From positions 16,557,798 through 16,621,797 of the forward strand of contig NC_051068.1 of NCBI RefSeq assembly GCF_004664715.2: DNA of 64,000 nt, in the 5' to 3' direction. The stretch comes from Peromyscus leucopus. Taxonomy: Eukaryota > Chordata > Mammalia > Rodentia > Cricetidae. The translations under genes and the position numbers were made by a program. Shown here piece after piece: positions 34,828 through 47,449 of this stretch; within the stretch, counting starts at the first letter, position 1, and the number at the start of each line of letters is the position of its first letter. The notes beneath the pieces were generated by a model. The model saw only the letters and a list, made by a program, of their open reading frames with translations. It ran no database searches and was not told the origin of the DNA.

Positions 34828-36119
34828 GTAAATGAATATAATAAAAAATTCAATTCATAAAATCACAGAATAATATTTAAATAACAAGAATCATCTGTAA
34901 AAATAAACACATGGTCAATGGGACATGTAGGTTTCCCACCTAAAGTTTATATGGATTATTATAATTCTCTTTGGTTGATTTGGCTTGACGTTTCTTGAGA
35001 CAAGATCTCATATAGCTCAGGCTGCCCTTGAACTCCTGGTCTTTCTGCCTTCACTTGCTAAGTGTTGGGGTTGGTTACAGCCATTATCACCATGCTCATT
35101 TTATTAATCAATAGAAGAAAGTAAGGACTAAATAGGAAATCATCTGTCATGAATGTATGTCAGAAAGTCTTTTGGCTGAGATGAAGCTAGGCTTAGAAAC
35201 TTGCCGAGGCTTCTGGGAAGACTGGCTGAAGACCACAGATCAGGGTGGATCTGGAAACCTGGAAGGATTGCTGAAATGTCTGCAGCTGGGCAAGATGATC
35301 CTGGAAAAAAAGAGGCAACTTGGAGAGGAAAGTTGATGTTTTGAAATTGGCTTTTCCTTTGGACAATTGCTCACTCTGAGCACTGGGTGAGAGGTCAGGA
35401 AGCTAGGCAGTGACACAGGGAGAGCCACTAAGGATGAGGAGATGGCAGAACTGCAGCCTTTGGGGACTGAGGCATCTCCTGAGCAAAGGTCCAAACAAGG
35501 TGTCAAGCTTGGTCTGATCGAATTCTGAAGCCTCATTAAAAATCCAGCAGAAAGCCTCTGAAAATGGAAAAGCTGGGTTTTTTAGTTTGTTTTGTTGTTG
35601 TTTGCTTTTTTTTTGTCTCAAAAGACACATGCAGAAGAAAACCCATAGTGAACACCCTGACCCTGGAGGACCCTATGGTAGAACTCATCTCCAAAAACAG
35701 GCTGAGTCCAAGACAGAAGAGAGCCTAACGGGGCTTACAGAGCAGTGTCCCTCCATGACATTCTGGCAAAGGTAAAGCTAGACACCGAAAACATTGGAAG
35801 TTTCCAAGACTTGGGCAAGAGGGCGGTCTAGGTGAGTGAGAGGAGTGTTAGGAAGGGAAGCTGCTGTGCTTGGTGCTTTAATGTGACATGTGTCATTTGC
35901 CGGAACACACAGTATACCCACCATCAAGAGTGTACCAAGGCCGGGGTGGCAAGCTTTGGACATGGGATGATAACGGTGCAAATGCAGGCTCATCAGTGGG
36001 CAAAAGTCCTCCTCTAGTGGGCCATGCTGATAGCTGGGGGAGGCTGTGTGTGGAAGAAGACAGAGATCTACGATTCTTCTCAATTTTGCTATGAATCTAT
36101 GAGTGCTTTGAAATAAAAA

Positions 36120-36275
36120 CCATAGGGAAAAAAAGAGGAAATAAAAGAACGAAAATGAGGAAAAGGAAGGAAGAAGTGGGGAGGGAGAGAGAAAGGAAGG
36201 GAGGAAGGAAGGGAGGCAAGGAGGGAGGGAGGGAGGGAGGGAGGAAGGAAGGAAGGAAGCAAGGAAGGCAGCAGG
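36120..36275. repeat. Polypurine (GGGA/GGAA)n tract
   Basis: About 150 bp of nearly pure purine on the plus strand, with GGGA then GGAA units. Candidate triplex-forming DNA. Confidence 0.93.
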
Positions 36276-36404
36276 CAGGCCAACAACTTTCACTGCACCC
36301 TGGAGCTGAGTCGGTCTCTGGCTGTCCTCAGATCCTCTTAGAGAAAAGATCTGGAGGAAAAACAGCATAGATATCTAATCCCGATACTCTAGTTACCACA
36401 AACA

Positions 36405-36750
36405 GTGTGACTGCTAATTTGTCACCTTGACAAGATCTAGAATCACCCATGAGGAGCCTCTGGGTATACCTGTGAAGTGCTTTCTTAACTAGGTTATTTG
36501 AAATGGGAAACCCCATCCTAAGTGTTATCTTTCCTTACATCTCCCTTCCGAGTTCACCAGTTGCCCTTTAGAAACCCCCAGGCCTTGAGCACCAGAATGG
36601 GACCTCGGAGTCACCTAGGTGTGTAGGACTGAGACAAACATCACTGGATTACCCAGGCTGTATTATAGACACCAATTAATATAACAAATCCCTATTAATA
36701 GATCTCATTCTGTTGGTTCTGATCCTTTGGAGAACACTGACTGATGCAAA
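36405..36750 (+). mobile_element. Diverged MaLR-type LTR
   Basis: It starts with 'gctaatttgtcaccttgacaagatctagaatcacc' and ends with 'gttggttctgatcctttggagaacactgactgatgca', the hallmark ends of MLT/MT-type LTRs. Confidence 0.6.
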
Positions 36751-37057
36751 CAGTAACTATGACAAATATATATGTAGGAAAAATTGGGTGTAAAAAATAA
36801 AATGTATGTCAGTATTTAAAGGCAAATATATATTTGGAGCACAATATATACCAAAGGATGTAACAGCTTATCACATTTTTGAGTGTTTATTGTATGTAAT
36901 TGTCCTAAGTGCATCTAATTTCTTACAACACTCCTGTGAAATAAATACTATTATTGTCCCCTCTTTATGAATGAAGAAACTGAAGTACACGATGCTTAAA
37001 TAAATGGTTGTAGTCAAAGATTAGTAAATAGAATAGCTAGAATTTGAGCTCAGGCAG

Positions 37058-37637
37058 TGTCTAAGTCACTGTTCTATGGCTGTCAAGTGACACCCTGATC
37101 AAAGCAACATCTATAAAGAAAGCATGTAAGCCGGGCGGTGGTGGCACACGCCTTTAATCCCAGCACTCGGGAAGCAGAGCCAGGCGGATCTCTGTGAGTT
37201 CGAGGCCAGCCTGGGCTACCAAGTGAGCTCCAGGAAAGGCGCAAAACTACACAGAGAAACCCTGTCTCGAAAAAACCAAAAAAATAAAAAATAAAAAATA
37301 AATAAATAAAGTAAAATAAAGCATGTAACTGGAGGCTTGCTTACAGTTTTAGAGTGTTAGTCCACAACCACTATGTTGGAAAGCAGACAGGCATGGTGCT
37401 GGAGTAGTGGCTGAGAGATTTACATCCTGATCTGTAGGCAGCAAGCAGAGAGAGAAAGACAGACAGACAGACAGACAGAGAGACTGTCCTGCTGTGGGCA
37501 TTTGAAATCTCAAAGCCCACTCCCAGTGACTCACTTCCTCCAACAATGCTACACCTCCCAATCCTTGACAAACAGTTCCACTAAATGAGCTTTCAATCAC
37601 AGGAGCCTGTGTGGTCCATTCTCACTCAAAGTCCCAC
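37058..37637 (-). mobile_element. MT MaLR LTR split by a B1
   Basis: Left part 37058-37129 and right part from 37318 together form a diverged MT LTR in minus orientation (caagtgacaccctgatcaaagc; ctccaacaatgctacacctccc). A B1 sits between. The ACAG run at 37456-37482 is inside the right part. Confidence 0.75.
37130..37317 (+). mobile_element. B1 SINE with perfect target-site duplication
   Basis: A full-length B1 (gccgggcggtggtggcacac to cctgtctcgaaaaaacc) with an A-rich tail. The duplication AAAGCATGTAA occurs at 37119-37129 and 37318-37328. The 'ggaaaggcgcaaaactacacagag' variant looks cricetid and the copy looks young. Confidence 0.93.
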
Positions 37638-37639
37638 GG

Positions 37640-40065
37640 GCAGTGGCTCTTCAGAGCAGGAGAGGTGTCTTTTCCTCCCTTTCACCTGCTTGTTTTTTTA
37701 AATGCATGAAATCCTTTCTCATCCCTCTCCCCATTCCCTATCTAATCCTCCCCCCCACTTCCCTGAAAGTTTCAGCTGCTCAGCCTACAATTGCTTTTGG
37801 TGCAAATATGATGGCATGTGTCAGTCTGGTGTAGTGCTAAGAACCTGTCTGCACAGCAGACCTCTGGGAAGTGTCACCCCCATGGTTTTCCTCCCCTCAT
37901 AGTCCTCAAGTCCCCCAGGCTTATCCCTCATCCTTCCTCTTAATATATTATCACATCTCTTACACACTCTCTCCTCTCAGAACACAAAACACAATTTCAT
38001 CAAGAAAGCCAGTTCCAATGGGTTGGGAATTTGCTATTACTGGCTTCTGCGACAGCCTTTTAAAATGCTGTTTACTCTGCCTCTCCATCCTAACATTGTT
38101 CCCAAGGAGATCTGTGCATGAAGCCTCCATTAAGCTCGTACCTCTGAGTGGGGAGCACACAAAGCAACGGTGAAGGGTGAAGTTAGCTCCTAGAGACTGC
38201 ACTCTGTGGGACCATCAAAGACACTGAATGGAAACTCTGATTTCCCATCCCTTAAGTAATTCCCTAATTGAAAGCCACAGAGCATTACAGATGGGTGTTT
38301 CCAGGCCCATGGCATTTCTCCAAGACCACAGTTCTCTTCTAGCCCATCAGCGGAGATGAGAAGAACACAAACATATGCTCGGTGGGAAACCTGCCCAAGG
38401 AGGAGTCCCACCACCTCACATTTTCCCTGACAACACAGAAAACAAGTATTCAACACAGAAAATGGATCCTTGGAGGCAGGGCACAGCACCAAACATCTCT
38501 AATTACTTCCAGCTCAGAATGAAACTCGAGACCACCATCTTAAAGCTGATGCTGAAAGCGGTTTCTCATCCCAGAACAGAAATATCAAACGAGCACATTG
38601 TCTTTAGAGGACAGGGCAGAGTTCACCAGAGGCTAATCACTTTTATTGGTTTTACTGATAAGGACAAATACTAGCAACCACTTTGCCTCAAGTCTAACAG
38701 CATTTTTATTATCTTTCTTTTCCCAAAGATAATCTTGGTAATAAAGTAATGGGCTGAGTGACTAATGACAACTTAAATCATATCTCAGTAGGTTTTACTA
38801 TAACCTTAGCAGTAGAGACCTCATTCAATCTATGTTCTATATTCTAGAGCAGCCTTGGACCTTTTTCATTCATTCAAGGGCCCCTTTATCTCCCTAAGAA
38901 AAGTACCCAGAAAAACCATCATTGCCCTGTTCGTGTTTCTACGGTACCAAACACTGGCCTTTTGTTCTCATAATGTCTCATGAACATTCTTTTATGCATG
39001 TCTATGTCACCTTCCATATCACAAGCCTTAAGTATGTCGTATTCATAATTCTCCGAGTTTCAAGTACATGGGGGGGGGGTATGAGTTCAGCATGTGCTTG
39101 TTGAGAGTGGGGCTTTATTGGTTAAGATGTCCTTGCTCTAACCATATCACTTTACACAGAATTCATTTTCATCTCAGTCCATGGAGTTAATGATAAAGCC
39201 TCCTTCACAGCCTGTTGAATATGTTGGTATTCAGTGTGTGTTCATCCTGGCTGTCCTGTCTATATGACCATTATTTCTCAGCAGCCTGAAACACATTCAT
39301 AATGCTGGAAGAACTGCCACCTGAGCTCATGGTCCTTTGTAAACAGAGCCTCTGACCAGGGGAGAAGTAAGCTAGTTCTATGTCACATGGCATACAGACA
39401 AGAGAATGATTGTTCAGATGCTCTGTTGGCCAGGAATGAAGCTTGCACTGCATATGTTTCCTCATTTCAAAGGTTTGATTTTATTTCATCTTCATACGTG
39501 GGACAGAGAAGTTCTTATTATTCTAATTCTTGAAGATGAGGAAAATGAGCCAGAGGTTAAAAGACTGAGAATTATGCCCCAGTAGCTGAGTCACTGGCCA
39601 CAGATCCCATGATTTTGTTTCAAGTTGTAACAGAGAACAGACGAAGCACAGGCTTGGCATTAAATGTTTCATGGAGTTGTGTCTAGTTCATCCTCCCAAG
39701 TCACCAGTATCTCCAGGTCTCCTCGGTCTGTGTGCTACCGAGGGACCAAGAACAGTGTTCCCCAAACCATGTGGTTGTTGGGGTTCCCCCAATCCATCAG
39801 CAGATCTTCTAGAATCAATTCTATAAGGTACAGGATACAATTTCTTTTTAAAAGACTATAAGCCAAGCCGTTATTAGATATCATACAGTCATAATAAAAT
39901 AGTAATGCATAAAATGTCCTGTGGCAGTCTCTGTCAAAATTGTACTACATCCAGCCACAAAATATAAATGAGGGGGTGCGGTATTGTATTCCCCCAAATA
40001 TTGTGCATGCTAATAAACTTATCTGCTGTCAGAGACAGAGCAGCCACAATAGTAAACATAAAGGA
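37640..40065. other. Intergenic, no gene seen
   Basis: Unique-looking sequence; a G10 run occurs near 39070. No exon or repeat family is recognised. Confidence 0.5.
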
Positions 40066-40069
40066 TAGG

Positions 40070-40505
40070 CAGTGGTAGCACACACCTTTCATCCTAGCAT
40101 TCCAGAGGCAGAAATCCACGTGTTCAAGGATACAGACTGGCATGGTGACTCATCACGCCTTTAATTCCAGAAAGCAAGCCTTTAATCCCAGGGAGTGGTG
40201 GTAGAAAGCAGAAAGTTATATAAGGCATGAGGACCAGAAACTAGAAGCATTTGGCTGGATAAGTATTTGGCCTGGGTAAGCATTTGGCTGGTTAAGCTTT
40301 CAGGCGTCTAGCACAGTTCAGCTGAGAGCCATTCGGATATGAGGACACAGAGGTTTCCAGTCTGAGGAAACAAGACCAGCCTGAGAGGTTGGCCAGGTGA
40401 GGTTAGCTGTGGCTTGTTCTGTCTCTCTGACCATCCAGCATTTCACCCCAATAACTGGCCCTGGATTTGTTTTATTAATAAGAACTTTTAAGATTCCTGT
40501 TACAA
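40070..40505 (+). mobile_element. LTR-like element, plus strand
   Basis: A B1-derived left part is followed by repeated atttggctgg blocks and a tail 'ctgaccatccagcatttcaccccaataactgg...ttattaataagaac...ttaca' that I recognise as the 3' part of rodent ERVK-type LTRs. Edges are approximate. Confidence 0.45.
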
Positions 40506-41499
40506 GTGGGTCTCAGTATATTAGAGCCTACCATTAAACACAGATCAGTTATCAAATAGACATGAAAATAAGCATGCATTTTTAAATTTCACCAGAGTGA
40601 GGTGAGGGAAAGTTGCTTCCGGCCTCTGGGGAGTAGAGGCAGAGGAGGCTGCCAGCAGCTCAAAGCAAGCAGGACAGCCCCTGGCAACAAGTAATTATCC
40701 AGCCCCAATGCCAGTCAAGCCAACCCTGAGTAGTTGGGAAGCTGCATTTTCCATTAGGCAGCACGCAAAGTCCAGAGACGTTCTTTCTGCTCATCCTAGA
40801 CCAAACCCAAAGCAACAAACATTTCCACGTCAGAAGCCTTAGCCCTGTGGTGGTGACCTCCATAATACGCTGTCAAAGAGGTTGCTGTTGGGGTAGAGGA
40901 AAAGTAGGCAGGTCAGGGGTGTTGAGAAGTAATGGTATCGCTTTAAAAATAAACCTGCCCTAATGGCTAATTGAATAAACAGAGCAGCTGGGCTGTTTGT
41001 AAGGTCTGCACCTCCTTCCTGTAGGTGGCACAGAGCCACCAGCTAATGCGTTCATTAGCTATGTTTACTTAGTAGTGATAGCAGCCGCAGTCATGGCTGA
41101 GCATCTCCTAACTGCCTGATGTGAGTCACTTCAGCAATGCACTGTTAACCCCGAGGCTGTGCCCTCTCCTTTCCAGGGGCTGTGTCCCCTCTTGCTGGAG
41201 ACACAGCCCTATTAAGATAGGCAGCAGGAAACAGCGCCACCTGGTGGGTTGAGTGGGTAGGAGAGTCAGTTTGCAGAATGCTCGCAGTTCAGTGTGTGCA
41301 AGGGCTGCGGTCAGTCCTGCCTGTGCTGCTCCTGCCTAGGTTCCAGAGGAACTCAGGACACACTGGCCGCCAAGCTCTCCGAGCATTGCAAGTACCTGTT
41401 ACAGAGTCCGGGCTCTTCTCAGCCCTTCTCACCACCCTCCGCCCCCTACACTAAACCTCTCCAGCCTCTGAGCTTCCCTTACTTTCCCCAGCTTCTGCT

Positions 41500-41812
41500 T
41501 CCTACATAACCTAGCCATTTTGGCAGCACGTTCTCATGGTTCCTCTTTGTACTCTCGGCCTCTTGGTTCCTCTACTTCTCCCGGTCCCTTCTCTTGAGCC
41601 TCTCTTCTCTTCTTGCTCTCCACTGCCGCCTCCCCCCTTCTCTCATGGCTGGTCTATTCTGCTGGCCATGTTCAGTCTGGACTCTTCCAGATGCCTCTGG
41701 CTGTTCTCTCCCTCGTATCTGCAATAAAAACGTTCTCCCATACCTAGGAGCGGGAGCGGTCATATCCTCATTTTCATTCACGACCCTCAAGGAATTTGTA
41801 AGGAAAAAAAAA
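41500..41812 (+). mobile_element. R-U5-like LTR fragment, plus strand
   Basis: A pyrimidine-rich CTCT/CTTGG stretch leads to GCAATAAAAACG (41721) and then ggagcgggagcggtcatatcctcattttc, the form of an R-U5 region ending in an LTR. The upstream U3 is not recognised. The small open frames in both directions are by-products. Confidence 0.45.
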
Positions 41813-41849
41813 TATATTGTTCTATTTCACTAATGCTCACATTTAAGAT

Positions 41850-42740
41850 CCCTCTCAGGTAAAATCAGATGCTCCATTTTCCCAGGGAATCAAGACCAGA
41901 AAAAAGGGAACCCCGCCTTGCTTGGCAGCTTCGGTTGCCAGTGAAGAGGACCAGAGCCAAGAAGACCACTGCATTTGGTGACTTTCTCAGGCCTAGACTT
42001 TCAGGTAGGTGCTGGGCCTGCAGAGACAAATCTTCAGCTGGGGCCCGGATCCCAGCAAGAAATGCACAATTCGTCGCCAGTAAACGTTTCCCAAGACACT
42101 TCCCGGATGTGACTTTCTAAGGCTGCTTTTTAGCCACCTTGCTTGTCAGATGAATCCTGTATTCTGGGCGAGCATGGATGGCTCCCCTTGTTCAAGGAAT
42201 TGAATGCATAGCCCTCAGCCCAGGTTTGGAGACACCTGCTGTGGAGAAAGACGTTTCAGACCCAGCATTCAGGGCCCACGGCTTTCACCAGGAGGGAAGA
42301 GGCCCAGGCAGAACAAGAGTCGGGCCACAGCGCTGGAGCTGAACTTTCTGAAGTGGTTTTACGAGGTTGGGCCCAGGTGCTTTGCCCAGGTCCTCAAGAG
42401 ACCGCAAGGAGATGTCCCCTAGCGGCTTCCTAGAGTCATGACTCAGGTTCCCTTTCTAACCTACTACAACCCTGACAGAAGGAAGACTTTGTGCATGGAA
42501 ACTGTAGGGCTTCCTAACACGCGTGGAGGCTGTGGTACGTAGGTTACAGCAGGAATCTAGCAATATCAAGTAGTTTATGATTGTTTTTTAAACTCAGAGT
42601 GAATAAATTAATAATAATTAATTTTTATAATGTCTAACTAAATTAATAATAATTTTTAGGTCTAACTAAAATATTCTAGAAATAAAAAGTTGTTTATTTA
42701 TAAGAAAAAAGGTTTCTTTCAACTTAAAAAATATATGTAG
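41850..42740. other. Unexplained GC-richer segment
   Basis: 41869-42120 and 42204-42422 are open on the plus strand with basic, Arg-rich translations and a donor-like CAG|GTAGGT at 42001-42008, but no similarity is recognised. Confidence 0.3.
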
Positions 42741-42744
42741 AACT

Positions 42745-43160
42745 GGGTGTGGTGGTGCATGCCTTTGATCTCAGCACGAGAGGCAGAGGCAGGAGGATTT
42801 CTGAGTTCAAGGCCAGCTTGATCTACATAGCAAGTGCCAGTTAGCATACAAATGAAACTGTCTGAAGGGGCAGAGCTGGGGGCTGGGGAGATAAGTGAGT
42901 GAGACCCTTGCCATGCAAGCATGAGACTGAAGTTCAGATTCCCAGAACCTACATAAATGTCATGTGGTGTGACAGCCCACCTGTAATCTCAGGGCAGAGA
43001 AGGAAAGAGGAGATCCCTGTCTAGCTAGACTGGCTGAATCAGCGGCTCTGTGTTCAAGTAAGAGACCCTGCCTTGATATATAAGGTGGAAAGGGAGGAGG
43101 CAGACACTGAGATCACCCTCTGGCCTCCACGTGCACATGGACACGTGCAATCTGCACATA
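42745..43160 (+). mobile_element. B1 fragment followed by B2/B3 SINE
   Basis: 42745-42840 is B1 (gggtgtggtggtgcatgcc); 42880-43160 is a B3-like copy (gctggggagataagtgagtga...ctggcctccacgtgcacatgg) directly abutting the solo LTR at 43161. Confidence 0.75.
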
Positions 43161-43512
43161 TGTGTGGGATAATGCTCTTGTACATTGGTTTAATAAAAAT
43201 TGGCCAGTAGCCAGGCAGGAAGTATAGGTGGGGTGGGCAGACTAGGAGAATGCTGGGAAGAGGAAGGGAGAAGTGAGGAGTCACCAGCCAGACACAGAGG
43301 AAACAAGATGACAAGAACTGAGAAAAGGTACCAAGCCACATGGCTAAACATAAATAAGAATTATGGGTTAATTTAAGTGTAAGAGCTAGTCAGTAATAAG
43401 CCTGAGCTAATGGCTGAGCAGTTACAATTAATATAAGCTTATAAGTGATTATTTCATAAGTAGGCTGTGGGACCACAGGGTTGGGCAAAACCAGAGAAAA
43501 CTTCCAACTACA
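43161..43512 (+). mobile_element. Solo LTR, TGCTGTGG family
   Basis: About 352 bp with the same body as the LTRs at 6931 and 45480 (ttggccagtagccaggcaggaag, gtcaccagccagacacagagg, ctaaacataaataagaat, cctgagctaatggctgagcag). The right end is ...cttccaactaca. The flanks are CA-rich, so I cannot fix the target-site duplication. Confidence 0.75.
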
Positions 43513-43894
43513 CATGCACATATGCACCCACGCACATTCTATTGCATATACACACCTGCATGAACACCATACATACATACCGAAAAGATAAAATACATGT
43601 GTTCAGGAGTACAGAATTCTCAGCAGGCTTCATGTAAGGAATGTTTGAGTTGAAACAACTTAACAACACTTAAGCATTCCTTCCTATAGAAAAGGAATTG
43701 TTATTAACCATCGTTGGTTATTCCTCTATACAAATTTTACTTTATGTTGTTCCTGCCTTAAAATTTGTCTGAAATGAATTAAGTCACATATACTTTGTTA
43801 TAGATGCTCCAGCTTAGGAAGACCCACTTGAGAGAAGCCTGGCCCATACTCACCACCTGTTTTCATTGCATTTTTAAAAAGTGATTTTCACACT

Positions 43895-44215
43895 TGTCTT
43901 AGTTAGGCTTTTTTTCTTGCTGTGAAGAGACACCATGACCACGACAACTCTTAAAACATTCAGTTAAGGTGGTGGCTTAGCGTTTCAGAGGTTCAAGCCA
44001 TTATCATCATGATGGGGAGCATGGCAGTGTGGTGCTGGCTACAGCTTGACCAGAAGGCAAGCAGGAAGTCACACTGAGTGAAGCTTGAGAAGAGACCTCA
44101 AAGCCCACCCTCGCAGTGACACACTTCCTCCAAAAAGAACACACCTACTCCAACAAGGCCACACCTCCTAATAGTGCCACTCCCTTTGCGGGCCATTTTC
44201 TTTCAAACTACCACA
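43895..44215 (-). mobile_element. MT MaLR LTR
   Basis: Plus-strand reading tgtcttagttaggc...ttgctgtgaagagacaccatgaccacgac... to ...aaggccacacctcctaatagtgccactccct...ccaca. It is the reverse complement of an MT LTR. Confidence 0.85.
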
Positions 44216-44344
44216 ACATTTCTGCCTGAAATGACTAGTAGCAAAATATTTTAACCTTTTGTCTTCTGAAAGTGTCTTACACTTTAGAAGTCTTACTGTC
44301 ACTTTCCTCATTTAAGTCTTTCTTAGGAAAAAGGAGCAAGTATA

Positions 44345-44465
44345 TTCCATGGGGCATGGCAGCATTGCCTGCAATCCCAACACTGGGGAGGTGGAGTCAG
44401 GGGAATCAGAAGTTCAGGGTCGTTTTTGACTACATGAGACCAGGCCTAAATCAGACAAACTAGGG
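44345..44465 (+). mobile_element. B1/B4 SINE fragment
   Basis: 'ggggcatggcagcattgcctgcaatcccaacactgggg...gactacatgagaccaggcc' is a diverged B1-like left half. Confidence 0.6.
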
Positions 44466-45479
44466 AAGATTATTTTTACTGACTAGTTATTTTTCACCAG
44501 CTGTGCTTGGGCAGCCCAAGCCGGTCCAGGTGCTGAGTCAGCAATTCGTGTTCACACATTCACTCCTCTGGTGCTGAGGCAGGCTGTGGGCTCAGACAGC
44601 TTTCTGCCTTAAAAAAAAAAAAAAGATAGAAGGAAAGAACTATAGTCCCAGTAGAATGGCTTGCCATGCCTTCTCCATCAGGGTGCCCCTGGACACCAGA
44701 TGCACCATGGAGGTGATTACCTGGGTCCTTGCTGCCAACGCTCAGGAGAGGTATGGGGAACAATGATCTCAAGTGCTCCACTGGCATCTGCTTAAGGGCT
44801 CAAGCAGCCAGAGAGCCACCCTGTTGGCTACTCTGAGGACCTCACACTTGCCATTTCACGTCTTCTGCAAATTTTTGGTTTCCTTGTGGTCCTGAGGATC
44901 AAGGCCAGGGTGTGATGCAAGGGCTCTACGAGTCCTGTGTCTCTCCTTAAATACCCTCTTTGCACGGTTCCATGTAGCTTCAGGGTAGCTCTGTGGCTGG
45001 ATTTCCCCCACACTCAAACTGTTGCTATTCTTTCTCAGGCTCAGTCTTTTCCCTATGACAGAATTCTGAGCATCATGGGTTAGGATTCATGCAGCTTGCT
45101 TGATCTCCTTATTCTCTGGCGGTCTCCACTCTCCCACACTCACTTATGATGCTAGATTTGAATGATATCTACATATTTGTAGCTGCTGAATATAGAATTC
45201 TAAACCCATTGTGTTGACACCTGCCCTCCTGTTTTTACCCACAAGCCTCAATATTCTCCCTCTTTCTGAGCACCAACTGAAGCCTCCCAGCTGCTCATCC
45301 CATGACATGGAGCTATCCTTGACAACTCGCATCCTGCATCAGCAGACCAAAACATATGCTGTAGAATTAGACTCCTGCTGAGTCTGACACATGAAACAAT
45401 TCTAAGAGGCTGTGTTGACGCAGGGTATATTGGGGATGGAAACTTTGGAAGCTCCAGGTCTGTTCATCACTGTCACTGG

Positions 45480-45843
45480 TGCTGTGGATATCACTCTGTA
45501 TGCTGTGAATGTGTTGCTCTGATTGGTTAATAAATAAAGTGCTGATTGGCCAGGAATTATAGGTGGGACAAAGAGAGAGGAGAATTCTGGGAACAGGAAG
45601 GCTGAGTCAGGAGTCACCAGCCAGACACAGAGGAAGGAAGATGTGAAGGCAGAACTGAGAAAAGGTACCAAGCCACGTGGCTAAACATAAATAAGAATTG
45701 TGGGTTAATTTAAGCGTAAGATCTAGCTAGCAAGAAGCCTGAGCCGTTAGGTCAAACAATTTTAATTAATATAAGCGTCAGTGTGTTTATTTGTGTCTGA
45801 GTGGCTGTGGGCCCGGGTGGGACTGGAGAAAACTCCAGCTACA
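45480..45843 (+). mobile_element. Solo LTR with perfect 6-bp target-site duplication, TGCTGTGG family
   Basis: A 364-bp element, TGCTGTGGAT...CCAGCTACA, flanked on both sides by CACTGG (45474-45479 and 45844-45849). It shares long blocks with the copy at 43161, only 2 kb away (gtcaccagccagacacagagg, ggtaccaagccacrtggctaaac). TG...CA ends and a 6-bp duplication indicate a class II endogenous retrovirus reduced to one LTR by recombination. Confidence 0.85.
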
Positions 45844-45889
45844 CACTGGTCTTAATTTAGTATCTTCATCTTTTAAACTGTTTATTTCT

Positions 45890-46025
45890 GTTTTCTGAGA
45901 CAGGGTCTCTTATGCTGGTCTACATAAGAATGTGAAGCCAAGAATGACCTCGAACTCCTGGTCTTCCTGCCTCTACTTCCTGACTGCTGGGATTACAGGT
46001 GTAGACCATCACACCTGGCTTTAAT
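45890..46025 (-). mobile_element. B1/B4 SINE
   Basis: Reverse B1: 'ctgagacagggtctcttatgc...gactgctgggattacagg...cacacctggct'. Confidence 0.75.
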
Positions 46026-46737
46026 ACTGTCCCCTTGAGCTGTGCTGTAAAAATGCGCTTGACACTGGTGCCTCTGCCCCCATGTTGCCCACTCCTATTT
46101 GTCCTCAACTTGAGGTCACAAGATTCTATGAAAATTCACATCTCATCTGATAACTTTCCTCCACAAAACTTTTCTCAACTCATTCCAAGTAAAAGTTAAT
46201 ACTTTACTGTGAGCTCAAACCCCTGTTTGTCGTGGTCTCTGCCCTCACCCTAAGCTGAACACTTCCTTGCTCACACTCCTATATAGCGCCCATGCCTGCT
46301 TGCTTCCCCTGCCTGAAATAAAATTGCCCCAGGTTTCTTTCTTAGATATTTACTCAATGTCACCTCCTAAGTGAGGCTACCTGGGACAGCCTGTGGAAAG
46401 TTCTGGAGCCTGTCTTCTCCCTGTGACTTTACCTGCTTCACATTCTTTGGCTGACACACACTACCATAAAAGGCTGTGAGGATGGACATCACCCTCAAAA
46501 ATGCTTCTCAACATCCCATGACTTTATGTGATGTGATGGGCTCAACAGATAGAAGAGGAGGGTACAGAAAGCAAGAGTTAAAAGCAGAATCAGTCCATTT
46601 TGTTCACACTACTGCTGTGCTTTGCCATCTTGTGGCTACACACTGCCCTCTGGTGTCACCGCATAGCTAAGATGAATGCTTACAAAATAAGTTTTGTTTG
46701 ACTTTAATAAGCATTTTGAGCCATTAAAATCACAAAT

Positions 46738-47025
46738 GGGAGCCAGGAAGATGGCTTGGTGGGTAAGGGCACTTACTGCCAGACTGATACCCTGAGTTCA
46801 ATCCCAAGAACCCTTAATGTGGAAAGAGAAAGCTGGCTTCTCTGATCTTCACATAAGTATATGCTGTGTTATGCACATGCATGTGCACACACTAAATGTG
46901 AAAAAAAAATTAATTATAAATGGTTTAAGGCCAAAGCTTAGTGGTATAGTGTTTACCTAGCATATGCAAGACCCTGAGTTCAATCCTCAGCAAGGGGACT
47001 GAAACAAACAAAGAGATAAACAAAA
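46738..47025 (+). mobile_element. B2/B3 and ID-like SINEs
   Basis: 46738-46912 is a forward B2/B3 (gccaggaagatggcttggtgg); 46925-47025 is ID-like (aaagcttagtggtatagtg...gttcaatcctcagcaa) with an AAAC tail. Confidence 0.75.
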
Positions 47026-47234
47026 AACAATCACAATGGTCAGTGTGGAATACCCTTTCATTCTAGTAAGAATCACAGACATATCTTCTCTAAGCTCTTT
47101 GAAACTCCAATGCCCCCAAAGGTGCAAGCACTCATATGCTATGTATGGAGTTCAGATTGGGAACATAACAGCTCCCAAAGTGAGATCTGCAATCTTGTGG
47201 TCATAACAGTAACTTCAGGCCCCAAGAGTATGCT

Positions 47235-47413
47235 GTAGGTATGAAGATGGTTCAGTGGTTAACAGTATTTGCTGCTCTTCTAAAAGACTGGAGTTTGGTT
47301 CCCATCACTCATGTTGGGCAGCTCACAATTGCCTGTAACTTCAGATCCAGGGAATCTAATACCTTCTTCTGACCTCCTCAGGTACCTGTGCATGTGCACA
47401 TGCATGTGCACAT

Positions 47414-47449
<36 letters not shown>

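Noticed and set aside
35778..36368. 196-codon minus-strand open frame rich in Leu/Pro/Ser
   Set aside because: Driven by the polypurine tract; no domain.
37130..37317. Possible 7SL-type RNA gene
   Set aside because: It is a B1 SINE with a target-site duplication.
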